The notes: generated by a model not told the origin, from the letters alone. 64,000 bases of DNA from Pasteurella canis (GCF_900454865.1 NZ_UGTV01000015.1:434001-498000); one strand, 5' to 3'. Numbered from the stretch's first letter, positions 38,825-48,104 are shown. Program-made: numbers and translations.

Positions 38825-40174
38825 ATGAGTAAGCAATTACTTAAAATCTGTGGGTTATTATTGCTACTGAGTCAAATGGTGCTCGCACAAGGTGAATTTA
38901 AACACTTTGAGTATAAAAGTGATGATGGACAAGTCCGTCCTTATATTTTGTATATCCCTAAAAATCTTGAGCAAAGTAAAAAACATCCTTTAATCGTATA
39001 TTTACATGGTGCAGTGTCTGCTACGACGTTACGTATTAACCCACTAGAGTCCGCACAAAAATCGCCGTTCGTAAAATTAGCAGATGAAGGTGGCTATTAT
39101 GTTTTATTCCCTTATGGACAAAAAGGCGCTACTTGGTTTGATACTAATGGTGTGAATATGGTGTTAGCTGAAATTAATAAAGTGAAAAAAGATTTTCCGA
39201 TTAATGAAGATAAAATCTTTTTAAGTGGTTTCTCTGATGGGGGATCAGGAACATTGTATTTTGCAGCTACACAATCTTCATTGTTTGCTGGATTCATTCC
39301 GCTAAATGGTTCATTAGCTGTTGCTGCTGCAATTGGTGAGTCCCCTGTGTATTTAGAAAATTTAAATCATAAGCCATTGTATATCGTTAATACGCAATCT
39401 GACATGCTTTATCCTGTACGCTTAATGCAGCCAACGATTGATAAAATTAAAGAATATCATACAGATGTGATATTCCGTACTCCCGAAGGTAATCATGATA
39501 TGAGTTATTTTCCAACGATCTCATCAGAGTTGAGAGCCTTTATTGATACACACCAACGCCATCCTATTGCTGTAATTTCCTTTGAAAGTGCGGACGATTT
39601 TTCTAATCAATTTGCTTGGTTGAAGATCACCAAAAGACATTCTGAAGCTATTGCAAAGGAATGGCATACACCTTATCAGCTTAAAATGCGAAATGACAAA
39701 GCTTCGTTTGGTATGGTTTTAGATGCTAGTTATAGTGGGAAAGGAATGAGGGTCTCCTCTTTTAGTAAAAAAGGCAGTGTAGCAGAAAAAATGGGCGTTC
39801 AGATAGGAGATATTATTCTGAAAATGGAAGATATTGAACTCGATCATCGCTATGCGGCGTTTAATTATCTCTCGACAAAAAAAGCAGGGGATACAACCTC
39901 AATGACTGTTGAAAGAAATGGTCAGCAGTTGACATTAAGTGGGCGCTTTCCTGAAGGATATGAATACCAAGTTTTTGAGAAACAACCTGTTTCAGCTAAA
40001 GTGAAAGCAAAAATTATCGAGGAACAATTACATATTGATACTTCTCGTGTTGCCGAACTACAAATCGACTTTTCTCAGCTCCCCTTTAATCGACGCTCAA
40101 TGATCGAATTAAAATTGAATGGAAAGATTCAACAAATAAAACCAGAAAATATACAAACATTTATTATTCAATAG
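38825..40174 (+). CDS. Secreted alpha/beta-hydrolase with C-terminal PDZ domain
   Basis: 449 residues from the ATG at 38825 (binding site AAGAGGAA); the frame extends upstream through the hairpin and is not used. Signal peptide MSKQLLKICGLLLLLSQMVLA. Residues about 40-250 form an esterase-like alpha/beta-hydrolase: oxyanion region LIVYLHGA, nucleophile elbow GFSDGGSG, a candidate Asp in VNTQSDMLYP, and the histidine in GNHDMSYFP. It resembles the LpqC/polyhydroxybutyrate-depolymerase type. From about residue 300 a PDZ-like domain follows (SFGMVLDASY, VSSFSKKGSVAEKMGVQIGDIILKM, GDTTSMTVERNGQ). It lies inside a Fur-box operon with a receptor and a FecCD-type importer, so hydrolysis of an imported ester, such as a siderophore, in the periplasm is an attractive inference. 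The real substrate is unknown. Confidence 0.75.
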   Translation: MSKQLLKICGLLLLLSQMVLAQGEFKHFEYKSDDGQVRPYILYIPKNLEQSKKHPLIVYLHGAVSATTLRINPLESAQKSPFVKLADEGGYYVLFPYGQKGATWFDTNGVNMVLAEINKVKKDFPINEDKIFLSGFSDGGSGTLYFAATQSSLFAGFIPLNGSLAVAAAIGESPVYLENLNHKPLYIVNTQSDMLYPVRLMQPTIDKIKEYHTDVIFRTPEGNHDMSYFPTISSELRAFIDTHQRHPIAVISFESADDFSNQFAWLKITKRHSEAIAKEWHTPYQLKMRNDKASFGMVLDASYSGKGMRVSSFSKKGSVAEKMGVQIGDIILKMEDIELDHRYAAFNYLSTKKAGDTTSMTVERNGQQLTLSGRFPEGYEYQVFEKQPVSAKVKAKIIEEQLHIDTSRVAELQIDFSQLPFNRRSMIELKLNGKIQQIKPENIQTFIIQ

Positions 40175-40183
40175 GACTATATT

Positions 40184-40972
40184 ATGAAAAAAATAATTAC
40201 ACTTTGTTTATTATTAGCAATTCAACCATTTGCGTATGGTCAACGTATTGTCGCGTTAACGCCAGATACAGCAGATATTATTGTTGCTTTAGAAAGTGCT
40301 GAACAGCTGGTTGGGCGTGATCAGACTAGTATGAATCCTGCAATTAAGCAAGTCGCTAGTATTGGTATTCATCGAAAACTAACTATTGAACCAATTTTAG
40401 AAACAAAACCTGATTTAGTATTAGGCTCTTATATGGCGATGCCTGTGACAATTTTTGATAGCTTAAATCAATTAGGGGTTAAAACAGTGAATGTATTACC
40501 ACGTGATCATATTGAAGAATTTAGCCAAGCTATTCGTGAAGTAGGTAAACTGATCGCTAAATCTGAGCAGGCAGATAAATTAGCCAAGACTTGGGATAAC
40601 GGGATTCAACCTTTACCACATACTGGAAAACGTTATTTGTTAACTTATGATGGACGTGTTGTTGCAGGGAAAAATACTGCAGCAGATGAATTAATTCGAC
40701 GTGCAGGTGGTGTAAATGCGGCGGTCGATGTTGAAGGTATTAAGCCGCTTAATCGTGAAGCTTGGTTAATTGCACAACCTGATATCATTATTGTTGCAGA
40801 ACATCAAAAAGATGTAATTGGTGGTATTGAGAAACTCCTAGAGCGCCCAGAAATTGCAAATAGTCCTGCAGCTAAGTCAGGTAATATTCATTTCTGGTCA
40901 GCAAATGATTATTTACGCTATGGTTTAAATACACCAGAAGTGTTGCAACGTTTACACAAGTTAGCAAAATAA
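40184..40972 (+). CDS. Haem/siderophore-type periplasmic binding protein
   Basis: 262 residues with signal peptide MKKIITLCLLLAIQPFAYG. Cluster A-type binding fold: RIVALTPDTADIIVALES at the mature N-terminus, KPDLVLGS, and RRAGGVNAA, as in HmuT/HutB/ShuT. In those haem proteins the iron-binding Tyr sits in an SVGYxRxLS motif; here the same place reads SIGIHRKLT, with Ile replacing Tyr and a His next to it. It is 9 bases after the hydrolase gene and 26 before the permease gene. Haem is the nearest family guess, but the changed ligand position leaves the substrate open. Confidence 0.82.
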   Translation: MKKIITLCLLLAIQPFAYGQRIVALTPDTADIIVALESAEQLVGRDQTSMNPAIKQVASIGIHRKLTIEPILETKPDLVLGSYMAMPVTIFDSLNQLGVKTVNVLPRDHIEEFSQAIREVGKLIAKSEQADKLAKTWDNGIQPLPHTGKRYLLTYDGRVVAGKNTAADELIRRAGGVNAAVDVEGIKPLNREAWLIAQPDIIIVAEHQKDVIGGIEKLLERPEIANSPAAKSGNIHFWSANDYLRYGLNTPEVLQRLHKLAK

Positions 40973-40998
40973 GTTGTGTATAAAGCTGATGTAGTGAT

Positions 40999-41940
40999 AT
41001 GAAAAAGCGAGCTTTATTTTTAGCCTGTATTGTAACCAGCTTGTTTATTTGGCTTTCAATTGGTGTGGGATTTGGTGGTTGGCAGTTACCTAACACGCTT
41101 TCTTCAGTCGTCTTTGATATTCGCCTACCTCGAGTGATTAATGCACTAGTAGTAGGTGCAGCATTAGCAGCGGCAGGTGCTGGTTTACAAGCACTTTTTG
41201 AAAATCCATTGGCAGATCCTAGCTTAATTGGTACTTCTGGAGGGGCTGCTTTAGGCGTGATTAGTGTTTTAGCCTTTGGAATAACTGGAATAGGCGTTCC
41301 CCTTGCCGCCTTTTTGGGGGCATTAGTCGTGTGCTTATTAATTTTATTTGCACATCATTTATTTGGTGGTGGCACACTTGGCTTACTCATTATGGGGTTT
41401 ATTTTGAGTGCCTTTTGTTCAGCAGTAGTAGGATTAATCCTTTTTTTATCTGATGATTTAGTGTTGCGTAGTGCGACTATTTGGTTGGCTGGTAGTTTAT
41501 CAGAGGCGGGATTTACACCAATTTATTATCCCCTAGTAGCTATGATCATTGGCTTAATTTGGCTTACGACTTTAGGTCGTCAGCTTGATTGTTTAATGTT
41601 AGGCGAAGAAACAGCATATAGTATGGGTGTCTCCGTATCTCATGTACGCTTACAAACAGTGATTGCATCTGCTTTATTAACAGGCGCAGCTGTTTCTTTA
41701 TCTGGGATTATTGGTTTTTTAGGTATGATGATTCCGAATATTTTGGCAGCAACAATAGGGGGACATCGTCGAAAACTCATTTTGCTCTCTGCTTGGGTTG
41801 GCGCAATCTTTTTATTATCTGTTGACAGTACATCACGTCTTATGACTTATCCAGTGGATTTACCAGTAGGCATTGTTATCGCTTTATTAGGTGGACCTTT
41901 CTTTTTCTGGGTCTTTATCCAATCAACTCGTCGTATATAG
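40999..41940 (+). CDS. FecCD-family ABC transporter permease
   Basis: Inner-membrane permease of iron-compound importers, 313 residues with about nine hydrophobic helices. Family motifs are RLPRVINALVVGAALAAAGAGLQ, NPLADPSLIGTSGGAALG, LSGIIGFLGMMIPNI and DLPVGIVIALLGGPFFFWV. A little shorter than BtuC/HmuU (about 330). It lies between the binding protein and ATPase genes. Confidence 0.92.
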   Translation: MKKRALFLACIVTSLFIWLSIGVGFGGWQLPNTLSSVVFDIRLPRVINALVVGAALAAAGAGLQALFENPLADPSLIGTSGGAALGVISVLAFGITGIGVPLAAFLGALVVCLLILFAHHLFGGGTLGLLIMGFILSAFCSAVVGLILFLSDDLVLRSATIWLAGSLSEAGFTPIYYPLVAMIIGLIWLTTLGRQLDCLMLGEETAYSMGVSVSHVRLQTVIASALLTGAAVSLSGIIGFLGMMIPNILAATIGGHRRKLILLSAWVGAIFLLSVDSTSRLMTYPVDLPVGIVIALLGGPFFFWVFIQSTRRI

Positions 41941-41956
41941 CGGAGTGTAATTATTC

Positions 41957-42694
41957 ATGTCGTTTCTTTTTGAATTGCAGCCTTTAGTGATTGAAGTTAA
42001 TGAGCGAGTTATTTTACAAACAGAACAGTTATTAATCCCAAAAGGAAAACATACCGCAATTATTGGTCCTAATGGTGCTGGAAAATCGACACTACTAAAA
42101 GCTCTTTTAGGTTATTTTAATGCACAGGTTACAATGGATGGAAAACCGGTTATTGAACAAATTCGAGCAGGAAAAATGGCTCTAGTGGTTCAAAATGGGC
42201 GCTATGGTATACCATTGACAGTGGACGAATATGTGAAACTTGGACAAACGAATCTAACATTTTTTTCTCATCAAAAAGTGAATGAAACTAAATTAACTTT
42301 CTTACTCGAACAGTTTGAGTTAAAAGCGTTACGGTATAAACGAGTTAATATGCTATCGGGTGGGGAACAACAACGTGTCAATATTGTACGAGCACTTATG
42401 CAAAATGCACCAGTCATTTTATTAGATGAACCTTGTAATCATTTAGATATTCATCATCAACAAAGTTTAATGCATTTTTTAAAGCAGCATAAATCTGAGT
42501 TTAATGTTGTGATGGTATTACATGATTTAGATTTAGCCGCAAGTTATGCAGATCATGTTATTTTAATGCAGCAAGGTAAGATTATTGCACAAGGTGCAGT
42601 AGAAGACGTTATGCAAAGTTCACGTTTAAGTGCGGTCTATCGCTGGAGAATTTTGCAAAAACGAGACGAGTGTGGGATGTTTTTTCGTGTATAG
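41957..42694 (+). CDS. Iron-compound (haem/siderophore-type) ABC transporter ATPase
   Basis: 245 residues. Walker A GPNGAGKST (about 37-45), Q-loop VVQNGRYG, signature LSGGEQQRV, Walker B VILLDEPCNHLD and switch histidine in VLHDLDLAAS. The signature and D-loop follow the FecE/HmuV/BtuD branch. Starts 16 bases after the permease gene and ends the operon at a terminator. Confidence 0.92.
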   Translation: MSFLFELQPLVIEVNERVILQTEQLLIPKGKHTAIIGPNGAGKSTLLKALLGYFNAQVTMDGKPVIEQIRAGKMALVVQNGRYGIPLTVDEYVKLGQTNLTFFSHQKVNETKLTFLLEQFELKALRYKRVNMLSGGEQQRVNIVRALMQNAPVILLDEPCNHLDIHHQQSLMHFLKQHKSEFNVVMVLHDLDLAASYADHVILMQQGKIIAQGAVEDVMQSSRLSAVYRWRILQKRDECGMFFRV

Positions 42695-42720
42695 GAGCCT
42701 ATGGTGTTCCTTTGTATATA

Positions 42721-42750
42721 AAAAACACACTCGCGATTGAGTGTGTTTTT
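42721..42750. terminator. Bidirectional terminator between the import operon and nagE
   Basis: AAAAACACACTC (42721-42732) pairs with GAGTGTGTTTTT (42739-42750) around GCGATT. Suited to both converging genes. Confidence 0.88.
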
Positions 42751-42773
42751 AGTTAATGATAAAACTATGAATA

Positions 42774-44234
42774 TTAGTTTTTAACTTGTTGTTTTATCGC
42801 ATCAGCAACTAATTCAGCTTCTGGTCCTAAAATAACCTGTAAACCATTATCACCTAATTTCACATTACCTTTTGATCCAAGTGCTTTTAATTGTTCTTCA
42901 TTGATTTTGTTACGATCATTTAAAGTCAAGCGTAAACGGGTGATACAAGCATCAATAGTTTGGAAATTATCTTTACCACCTAATGCAACAATAAAGTTAG
43001 CCGCACGTTCTTCGCGAGATGCATCTTTTTTCACTTCAACTGAAACTTCATCTTCTTCACGACCTGGTGTTTTGAGATTAAATGCTTTGATTGCAGCACG
43101 GAAGATGACATAGTAAATGACTGCAAAGACAATACCTTGTACTAGTAGCATATACCATTGTGTTGCGAGCGGGTTTTGCGAAGATAGTACCATATCCACG
43201 AAGCCCGCACTAAAACCAAAGCCCGCCATCCATTGCATAGATGCTGCAATGAAGACAGATAAACCAGTTAGTAAAGCATGGATGACATAAAGTACTGGTG
43301 CCACAAACATAAAGGCAAACTCTAATGGCTCAGTTACACCAGTGAAGAATGAAGCTAATGAAGCAGCAATCATTAATGATGCAACTTGTGCTTTTTTCGC
43401 GGGTTTAGCACTATGATAAATTGCTAACGCAGCTGCTGGTAAACCGAACATCATAACAGGGAAGAAACCTGCTTGATACATACCAGTCACGCCAAGTACT
43501 GCTGTACCATTGGCAAGTGATTGTGCTCCACCTAAGAAGTTAGGGATATCATTGATACCAGCAACGTTGAACCAGAACACTGAATTTAGAGCATGATGTA
43601 AGCCAACAGGAATTAATAAACGGTTTAAGAAACCATAGATCCCTGCACCAGTTGCACCAATATCCGTGATAGATTTACCAAAACCAACTAAACCATTAAA
43701 AATGATTGGCCATAAGTACATTAGGATGAAAGAAATAATAATCATGACAACAGAAGTCACGATTGGAACTAAGCGTTTGCCGCTAAAGAACGCTAATGCA
43801 GGTGGTAATTCAACTTGATAGAAACGGTTATATAATTCTGCTGAAATAACCCCAACTAAAATACCAATAAATTGGTTATTGATTTTACCAAATGCAGCGG
43901 GTACTTGATCTGCTGCAATACCTTGTAATTGCGCGACAGCACCTGGTGAAAGTAAGGTTGTTACAACTAAAAAACCAACTAAACCTGATAATGCTGCTGA
44001 ACCATGTTTATCTTTAGACATCCCAAAAGCGACACCCACAGCAAATAAAATTGCCATGTTATCAATAATGGCAGCACCAGATTTGATCAAAAATGCAGCA
44101 AGTTGGCTTTCGCCACCCCAGCCATTCGGATCTATCCAGTAACCAATCCCCATTAAAATAGCAGCTGCTGGCAATGCAGCAACAGGAACCATTAATGCCT
44201 GCCCAATTCTTTGTAAGTAACTTAGCACACTCAT
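42774..44234 (-). CDS. nagE: PTS N-acetylglucosamine transporter, IIBC components
   Basis: Imports and phosphorylates N-acetylglucosamine. 486 residues: an N-terminal IIC membrane domain (start MSVLSYLQRIGQALMVPVAA, motif GVTEPLEFAF) and a C-terminal IIB domain whose phospho-cysteine is in IDACITRLRL (about residue 427). E. coli NagE is about 650 residues because it also carries IIA; this one ends after IIB, so it must use a separate IIA such as Crr. It is divergent from nagBA with a CRP site between. A glucose IIBC is the alternative; the nagBA neighbourhood favours GlcNAc. Confidence 0.85.
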   Translation of the reverse strand: MSVLSYLQRIGQALMVPVAALPAAAILMGIGYWIDPNGWGGESQLAAFLIKSGAAIIDNMAILFAVGVAFGMSKDKHGSAALSGLVGFLVVTTLLSPGAVAQLQGIAADQVPAAFGKINNQFIGILVGVISAELYNRFYQVELPPALAFFSGKRLVPIVTSVVMIIISFILMYLWPIIFNGLVGFGKSITDIGATGAGIYGFLNRLLIPVGLHHALNSVFWFNVAGINDIPNFLGGAQSLANGTAVLGVTGMYQAGFFPVMMFGLPAAALAIYHSAKPAKKAQVASLMIAASLASFFTGVTEPLEFAFMFVAPVLYVIHALLTGLSVFIAASMQWMAGFGFSAGFVDMVLSSQNPLATQWYMLLVQGIVFAVIYYVIFRAAIKAFNLKTPGREEDEVSVEVKKDASREERAANFIVALGGKDNFQTIDACITRLRLTLNDRNKINEEQLKALGSKGNVKLGDNGLQVILGPEAELVADAIKQQVKN

Positions 44235-44349
44235 AGGAACTCCTTTTTATTTTTTATTTCAATTTTATTGAGAAATATCGTAAACGTTTTCTCAATTGCT
44301 TCTAACTATATGCTGATAATTTTCTATTGCAAATTAAAACTGTTATTTT

Positions 44350-44365
44350 TGTGATTTTCATCACT
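44350..44365. promoter_or_regulatory. CRP site between nagE and nagB
   Basis: TGTGATTTTCATCACT matches TGTGA-N6-TCACA at 9 of 10 bases. It lies 116 bases from nagE and 177 from nagB in the 307-base divergent gap. Confidence 0.7.
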
Positions 44366-44409
44366 AAATCTCTGAGAGAGAAGAGTTTTCATTAGCTATT
44401 TAGAATAAC

Positions 44410-44433
44410 TTATTTTATAATGCAAAAAAATAA
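44410..44433. promoter_or_regulatory. Possible NagC/Mlc-type operator
   Basis: TTATTTT (44410-44416) and AAAATAA (44427-44433) are inverted with a 10-base spacer, the general form of ROK-family (NagC, Mlc) operators. A separate AAACGTTT palindrome at about 44282-44289, near nagE, could be a LacI-family site. Neither is proven. Confidence 0.4.
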
Positions 44434-44541
44434 AAACTCCATATTTTGATAGAAATTGATGGCATTTAATCAATTTTTTTAAGTATAGTAGTTATAATCT
44501 TTGTTAATCGTTTATTTTACATACAAAAGAGGTGACAAATT

Positions 44542-45345
44542 ATGCGTTTAATTCCATTACAAAATGCTGACCAGGTAGCAAAATGGTCTGCTCGTTATAT
44601 TGTCGATCGTATTAATCAATTCAAGCCAACAGAAGAACGTCCATTCGTATTAGGTTTACCGACAGGCGGGACGCCATTAAAAACCTATCAGGAGCTGATT
44701 GCTTTAAATAAAGCTGGTAAGGTGAGCTTTAAACATGTGGTGACATTTAATATGGATGAATATGTTGGTTTGCCGAAAGAGCATCCTGAAAGTTATCATT
44801 CATTCATGTATAGAAACTTTTTTGATCATATTGATATTCAAGAAAAAAATATCAATATTTTAAATGGTAACACAGATGATCATGATGCAGAATGTCAGCG
44901 CTATGAAGATAAGATTAAGTCTTATGGAAAAATTCATTTATTTATGGGAGGTGTTGGAGTTGATGGTCATATTGCTTTCAATGAACCTGCATCTTCTTTA
45001 TCCTCTCGTACACGTATAAAAACGCTTACAGAAGATACGCTGATTGCGAACTCACGTTTCTTTGAGAATGATGTAAACAAGGTGCCAAAATACTCTTTGA
45101 CCATCGGTGTTGGGACATTGCTAGATGCTGAGGAAGTGATGATTTTGGTAACAGGGTATAATAAAGCACTTGCATTACAAGCCGCAGTAGAAGGGAGCAT
45201 TAATCACTTATGGACAGTAAGTGCCTTACAAATGCACCGTCGTGCGATTATTGTTTGTGATGAGCCTTCAACACAAGAATTGAAAGTGAAAACAGTAAAA
45301 TACTTTACTGAATTAGAAGCGCGAGCAATCCATAGCGTAAGATAA
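44542..45345 (+). CDS. nagB: Glucosamine-6-phosphate deaminase
   Basis: Converts glucosamine-6-phosphate to fructose-6-phosphate and ammonia (EC 3.5.99.6). 267 residues, family length. Motifs: [15 protein letters not shown] (substrate phosphate), FNMDEYVGL with the catalytic Asp near 72, and [16 protein letters not shown] with the catalytic His and Glu. AGAGGTGA precedes the ATG. nagA follows after 11 bases. Confidence 0.97.
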   Translation: MRLIPLQNADQVAKWSARYIVDRINQFKPTEERPFVLGLPTGGTPLKTYQELIALNKAGKVSFKHVVTFNMDEYVGLPKEHPESYHSFMYRNFFDHIDIQEKNINILNGNTDDHDAECQRYEDKIKSYGKIHLFMGGVGVDGHIAFNEPASSLSSRTRIKTLTEDTLIANSRFFENDVNKVPKYSLTIGVGTLLDAEEVMILVTGYNKALALQAAVEGSINHLWTVSALQMHRRAIIVCDEPSTQELKVKTVKYFTELEARAIHSVR

Positions 45346-45356
45346 GGAGAGTAAGA

Positions 45357-46493
45357 ATGTATGCTTTTGTAAATGCAGTAATCTACACTGCAAAAGAAGT
45401 ACTTTATGGTCAAGCCGTTGTTGTCGATGGCGATAAAATTAGCGCGATTATGCCTGTTGAGCAATTGCCAGCAGATATGAAAACAATCGATTTACAAGGT
45501 AATAATCTGACAGCTGGTTTTATTGATTTACAGTTAAATGGCTGTGGTGGCGTGATGTTTAATGAAGATATTAGCGTTAAAACTTTAGAAATCATGCAAG
45601 AAACTAACTTAAAATCGGGTACAACAAGTTATCTACCAACTTTTATTACTTCACCTGATGAAGGAATGAAAGAAGCCGTTAAAGTAATGCGTGAATATTT
45701 GTCTAAATATCAAAATCAAGCATTGGGATTACACCTTGAAGGCCCTTATTTGAGTGTAGAGAAAAAAGGTGTTCATCGTGAAGAATATATTCGAGCTATT
45801 AGCCCTGAAATGAAAGCGTTTTTATGTGAAAATGCAGATGTCATTACGAAAATAACCCTTGCAGCAGAAAATCCAACCGCTCAATATATTCCTGAGTTTG
45901 TAGATAAAGGTATTATTATTTCTTTAGGACATTCAAATGCTACTTATGAGGTCGCTAAACAGGCAATTGAAAAAGGGGTAAGCTTTGCTACGCATTTACA
46001 TAATGCTATGTCGCCAATCAGCTCAGGACGCGCTATGGGTGTGGTTGGTGCAGTATTAGATTCAGATATTTATACAGGTATCATCATTGATGGTTTACAT
46101 GTTGATTATGGTAATATCCGAATTGATAAAAAAGTAAAAGGCAATAAGCTTTGTATTGTTACAGATGCAACAGCAGCAGCTGGGGCTGATATCGAATCCT
46201 TTGTTTTTGTTGGTAAAACTGTTTATGTCCGTGATGGTAAGTGTTATGACGAAAATGGTACTTTAGGTGGTGCCGCAATAACAATGATTGAATCTGTGAA
46301 AAATGCAGTACAAGAAGTGGGTATTCCACTAGATGAGACATTGCGTATGTGCAACTATTATCCCGCTAAGGCAATTAAAGTTGATGAGTACCTCGGCTCA
46401 ATTGAAGTTGGAAAAGTTGCTAATTTAACCGCATTTACACATGATTTTAAAGTATTAGGTACTGCGGTAAATGGTGAATGGAAAGCCCATTAA
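45357..46493 (+). CDS. nagA: N-acetylglucosamine-6-phosphate deacetylase
   Basis: Removes acetate from GlcNAc-6-phosphate (EC 3.5.1.25). 378 residues. GFIDLQLNGCGG replaces the HxH found in many amidohydrolases, as in E. coli NagA. Metal-site residues lie in LHLEGPYL (Glu), GHSNAT and FATHLHNAM (His), and the catalytic Asp in IVTDATAAAG. It completes the nagE-nagBA pathway from external GlcNAc to glycolysis. Confidence 0.97.
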   Translation: MYAFVNAVIYTAKEVLYGQAVVVDGDKISAIMPVEQLPADMKTIDLQGNNLTAGFIDLQLNGCGGVMFNEDISVKTLEIMQETNLKSGTTSYLPTFITSPDEGMKEAVKVMREYLSKYQNQALGLHLEGPYLSVEKKGVHREEYIRAISPEMKAFLCENADVITKITLAAENPTAQYIPEFVDKGIIISLGHSNATYEVAKQAIEKGVSFATHLHNAMSPISSGRAMGVVGAVLDSDIYTGIIIDGLHVDYGNIRIDKKVKGNKLCIVTDATAAAGADIESFVFVGKTVYVRDGKCYDENGTLGGAAITMIESVKNAVQEVGIPLDETLRMCNYYPAKAIKVDEYLGSIEVGKVANLTAFTHDFKVLGTAVNGEWKAH

Positions 46494-46511
46494 ACTATGA
46501 GTTTACTTTAG

Positions 46512-46546
46512 AAAAATAGCGTGATAATTATCACGCTATTTTTTTC
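46512..46546. terminator. Terminator after nagA
   Basis: AAAAATAGCGTGATAA (46512-46527) pairs with TTATCACGCTATTTTT, a long perfect stem with no unpaired loop bases beyond the central AATT, ending in a T run. It can also serve purU on the other strand. A degenerate uptake signal (ACCGCTCTT) overlaps the end of purU just beyond it. Confidence 0.88.
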
Positions 46547-46572
46547 AAAAGTGGCTAAAAACAGACCGCTCT

Positions 46573-47409
46573 TTATAACACAATGGTTTTATTCTTATAA
46601 ACAAAGATTCTGTCATGTAAAGCAAGATCTAAGGCTCGACTTAACACTGTTTTTTCAACATCTCGTCCAGCACGCATCATAGCTTCCGCATTATAGGTAT
46701 GATCAACATTGATTACATTTTGCATAATGATTGGACCTTGATCTAACTCATTATTGATAAAATGTGCTGTTGCACCGATGATTTTTACTCCACGCTCATA
46801 AGCTTGGTGATAAGGTTTAGCACCAATAAATGCGGGTAAGAAAGAATGATGAATATTAATGACTCGATTTGGGTAACGCTCGACAAATTGAGGATTGAGT
46901 ACGCGCATGTATTTTGCTAATACGATGTAATCTGGGGCATATTCATCGATTTTGTCTGCTAAACGTTGATCATGTTCAATACGAGTCAGATTCTCATGGC
47001 TAATATAATGGAATGGGATATCAAAACGCTCCACTAATGTTTTTAATGTATCATGATTACCAATGACTGCGGCAATTTCAACATCTAAACCGCCATAATA
47101 ATTTTTCATAAGAATATCGCCGAGACAATGTGCTTCTTTAGTGACTAAAATAACAACACGTTTACGTGTAGCACTAATCAAGCGACAATTTGTCCCTTCT
47201 GGCAGGCTAAATTTCAGATCTGCTAATAAAGTCGCTTCATTAAAAATACCTTGTAACTCAGTACGCATAAAAAAATGCTTTGTTTCAAAATCAACAAATT
47301 CATTATTATGAATAATATTAAGTTGATGTTTATAACAAATATTTGTTATTTTTGCGATTAAACCTTTATCGTCTGGACAGTCAGTTAATAATATTTTATT
47401 TTCAATCAT
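46573..47409 (-). CDS. purU: Formyltetrahydrofolate deformylase
   Basis: Hydrolyses 10-formyl-THF to THF and formate (EC 3.5.1.10), supplying formate for PurT and balancing one-carbon units. 278 residues: an N-terminal ACT domain (LLTDCPDDKGLIAKITNICY) and a C-terminal formyltransferase-like domain with the catalytic NIHHSFLPAF motif and later GATAHFINNELDQGPI. It is preceded by hns on the same strand, with a terminator between. Confidence 0.95.
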   Translation of the reverse strand: MIENKILLTDCPDDKGLIAKITNICYKHQLNIIHNNEFVDFETKHFFMRTELQGIFNEATLLADLKFSLPEGTNCRLISATRKRVVILVTKEAHCLGDILMKNYYGGLDVEIAAVIGNHDTLKTLVERFDIPFHYISHENLTRIEHDQRLADKIDEYAPDYIVLAKYMRVLNPQFVERYPNRVINIHHSFLPAFIGAKPYHQAYERGVKIIGATAHFINNELDQGPIIMQNVINVDHTYNAEAMMRAGRDVEKTVLSRALDLALHDRIFVYKNKTIVL

Positions 47410-47444
47410 AATATAATATTTTTTATTTAGATTATATAAAAGTA

Positions 47445-47467
47445 AAACCCATTAAATTAATGGGTTT
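47445..47467 (-). terminator. hns terminator
   Basis: AAACCCATTAA (47445-47455) pairs with TTAATGGGTTT (47457-47467); on the minus strand a T-rich tail follows. Confidence 0.75.
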
Positions 47468-47486
47468 CACGATGAGGTAAATAGAA

Positions 47487-47891
47487 TTAAATTTCAAATG
47501 AACTCAGCGATTTACCTGCATCTAATGCTTTTTGAATTATTTTAGGTGTTCTACCTTGACCAGTCCAAGTTTTAACTTCACCATTTTCATCTATATATTG
47601 ATATTTTGCTGGGCGAGGTTCTCTTTTTTTACGTTGAACAGGGGACTCTTGACCGAGTAACATTGCTAATTCTTTAGCTGTAATTCCTTCTTGCTTTAAT
47701 GATTCCTTCAATTTTGCAATTCTTGCTTGGCGCTCTGCCGCCTCACGTTCGGCTTTTTTTTCTGCTTCACGTTTTTCTTCAACGACAAGAGAGAACTTTT
47801 CTAAAGCAATTTCAAGTTGTTCTAAAGGTGTTTCTCGAGCTAAAACACGTAAACTACGAATATTCGTTAAAGCTTTTAATAAATCACTCAT
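47487..47891 (-). CDS. hns: H-NS-family nucleoid protein
   Basis: Histone-like silencer of AT-rich DNA. 134 residues: a coiled-coil oligomerisation region (about 1-65, rich in Glu, Lys and Ala) and a C-terminal DNA-binding domain with the minor-groove motif GQGRTP (about 111-116) preceded by KYQYIDENGEVKTWT. Length and motif fit H-NS/StpA. It is a single gene with an AT-rich upstream region, consistent with self-regulation. Confidence 0.94.
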   Translation of the reverse strand: MSDLLKALTNIRSLRVLARETPLEQLEIALEKFSLVVEEKREAEKKAEREAAERQARIAKLKESLKQEGITAKELAMLLGQESPVQRKKREPRPAKYQYIDENGEVKTWTGQGRTPKIIQKALDAGKSLSSFEI

Positions 47892-48104
47892 ATTTGTTCC
47901 TCTATATCATTTCAAAGTAGATTATATAAAAAAATAATCAAACTTGAATTATCATATAGCAAATATTATAAGAGGTAAATGTTATTTTTGTAGAATATTT
48001 AAAAGTTAATATTTTTTAGTTATTAAAAATGTAAATTAAGTTAAAAATATTCTTGTTATTCTATTGGCAAGTAGAATTTTTTATTGTAGTCTTGTTTCCA
48101 TCCT
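47892..48104. other. Divergent AT-rich region between hns and the lysine riboswitch
   Basis: About 210 bases, over 75% A+T by eye. Expected to hold the hns promoter and that of the lysine-riboswitch transcript, but I see no unambiguous -35/-10 pair, operator or ORF. Confidence 0.45.
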
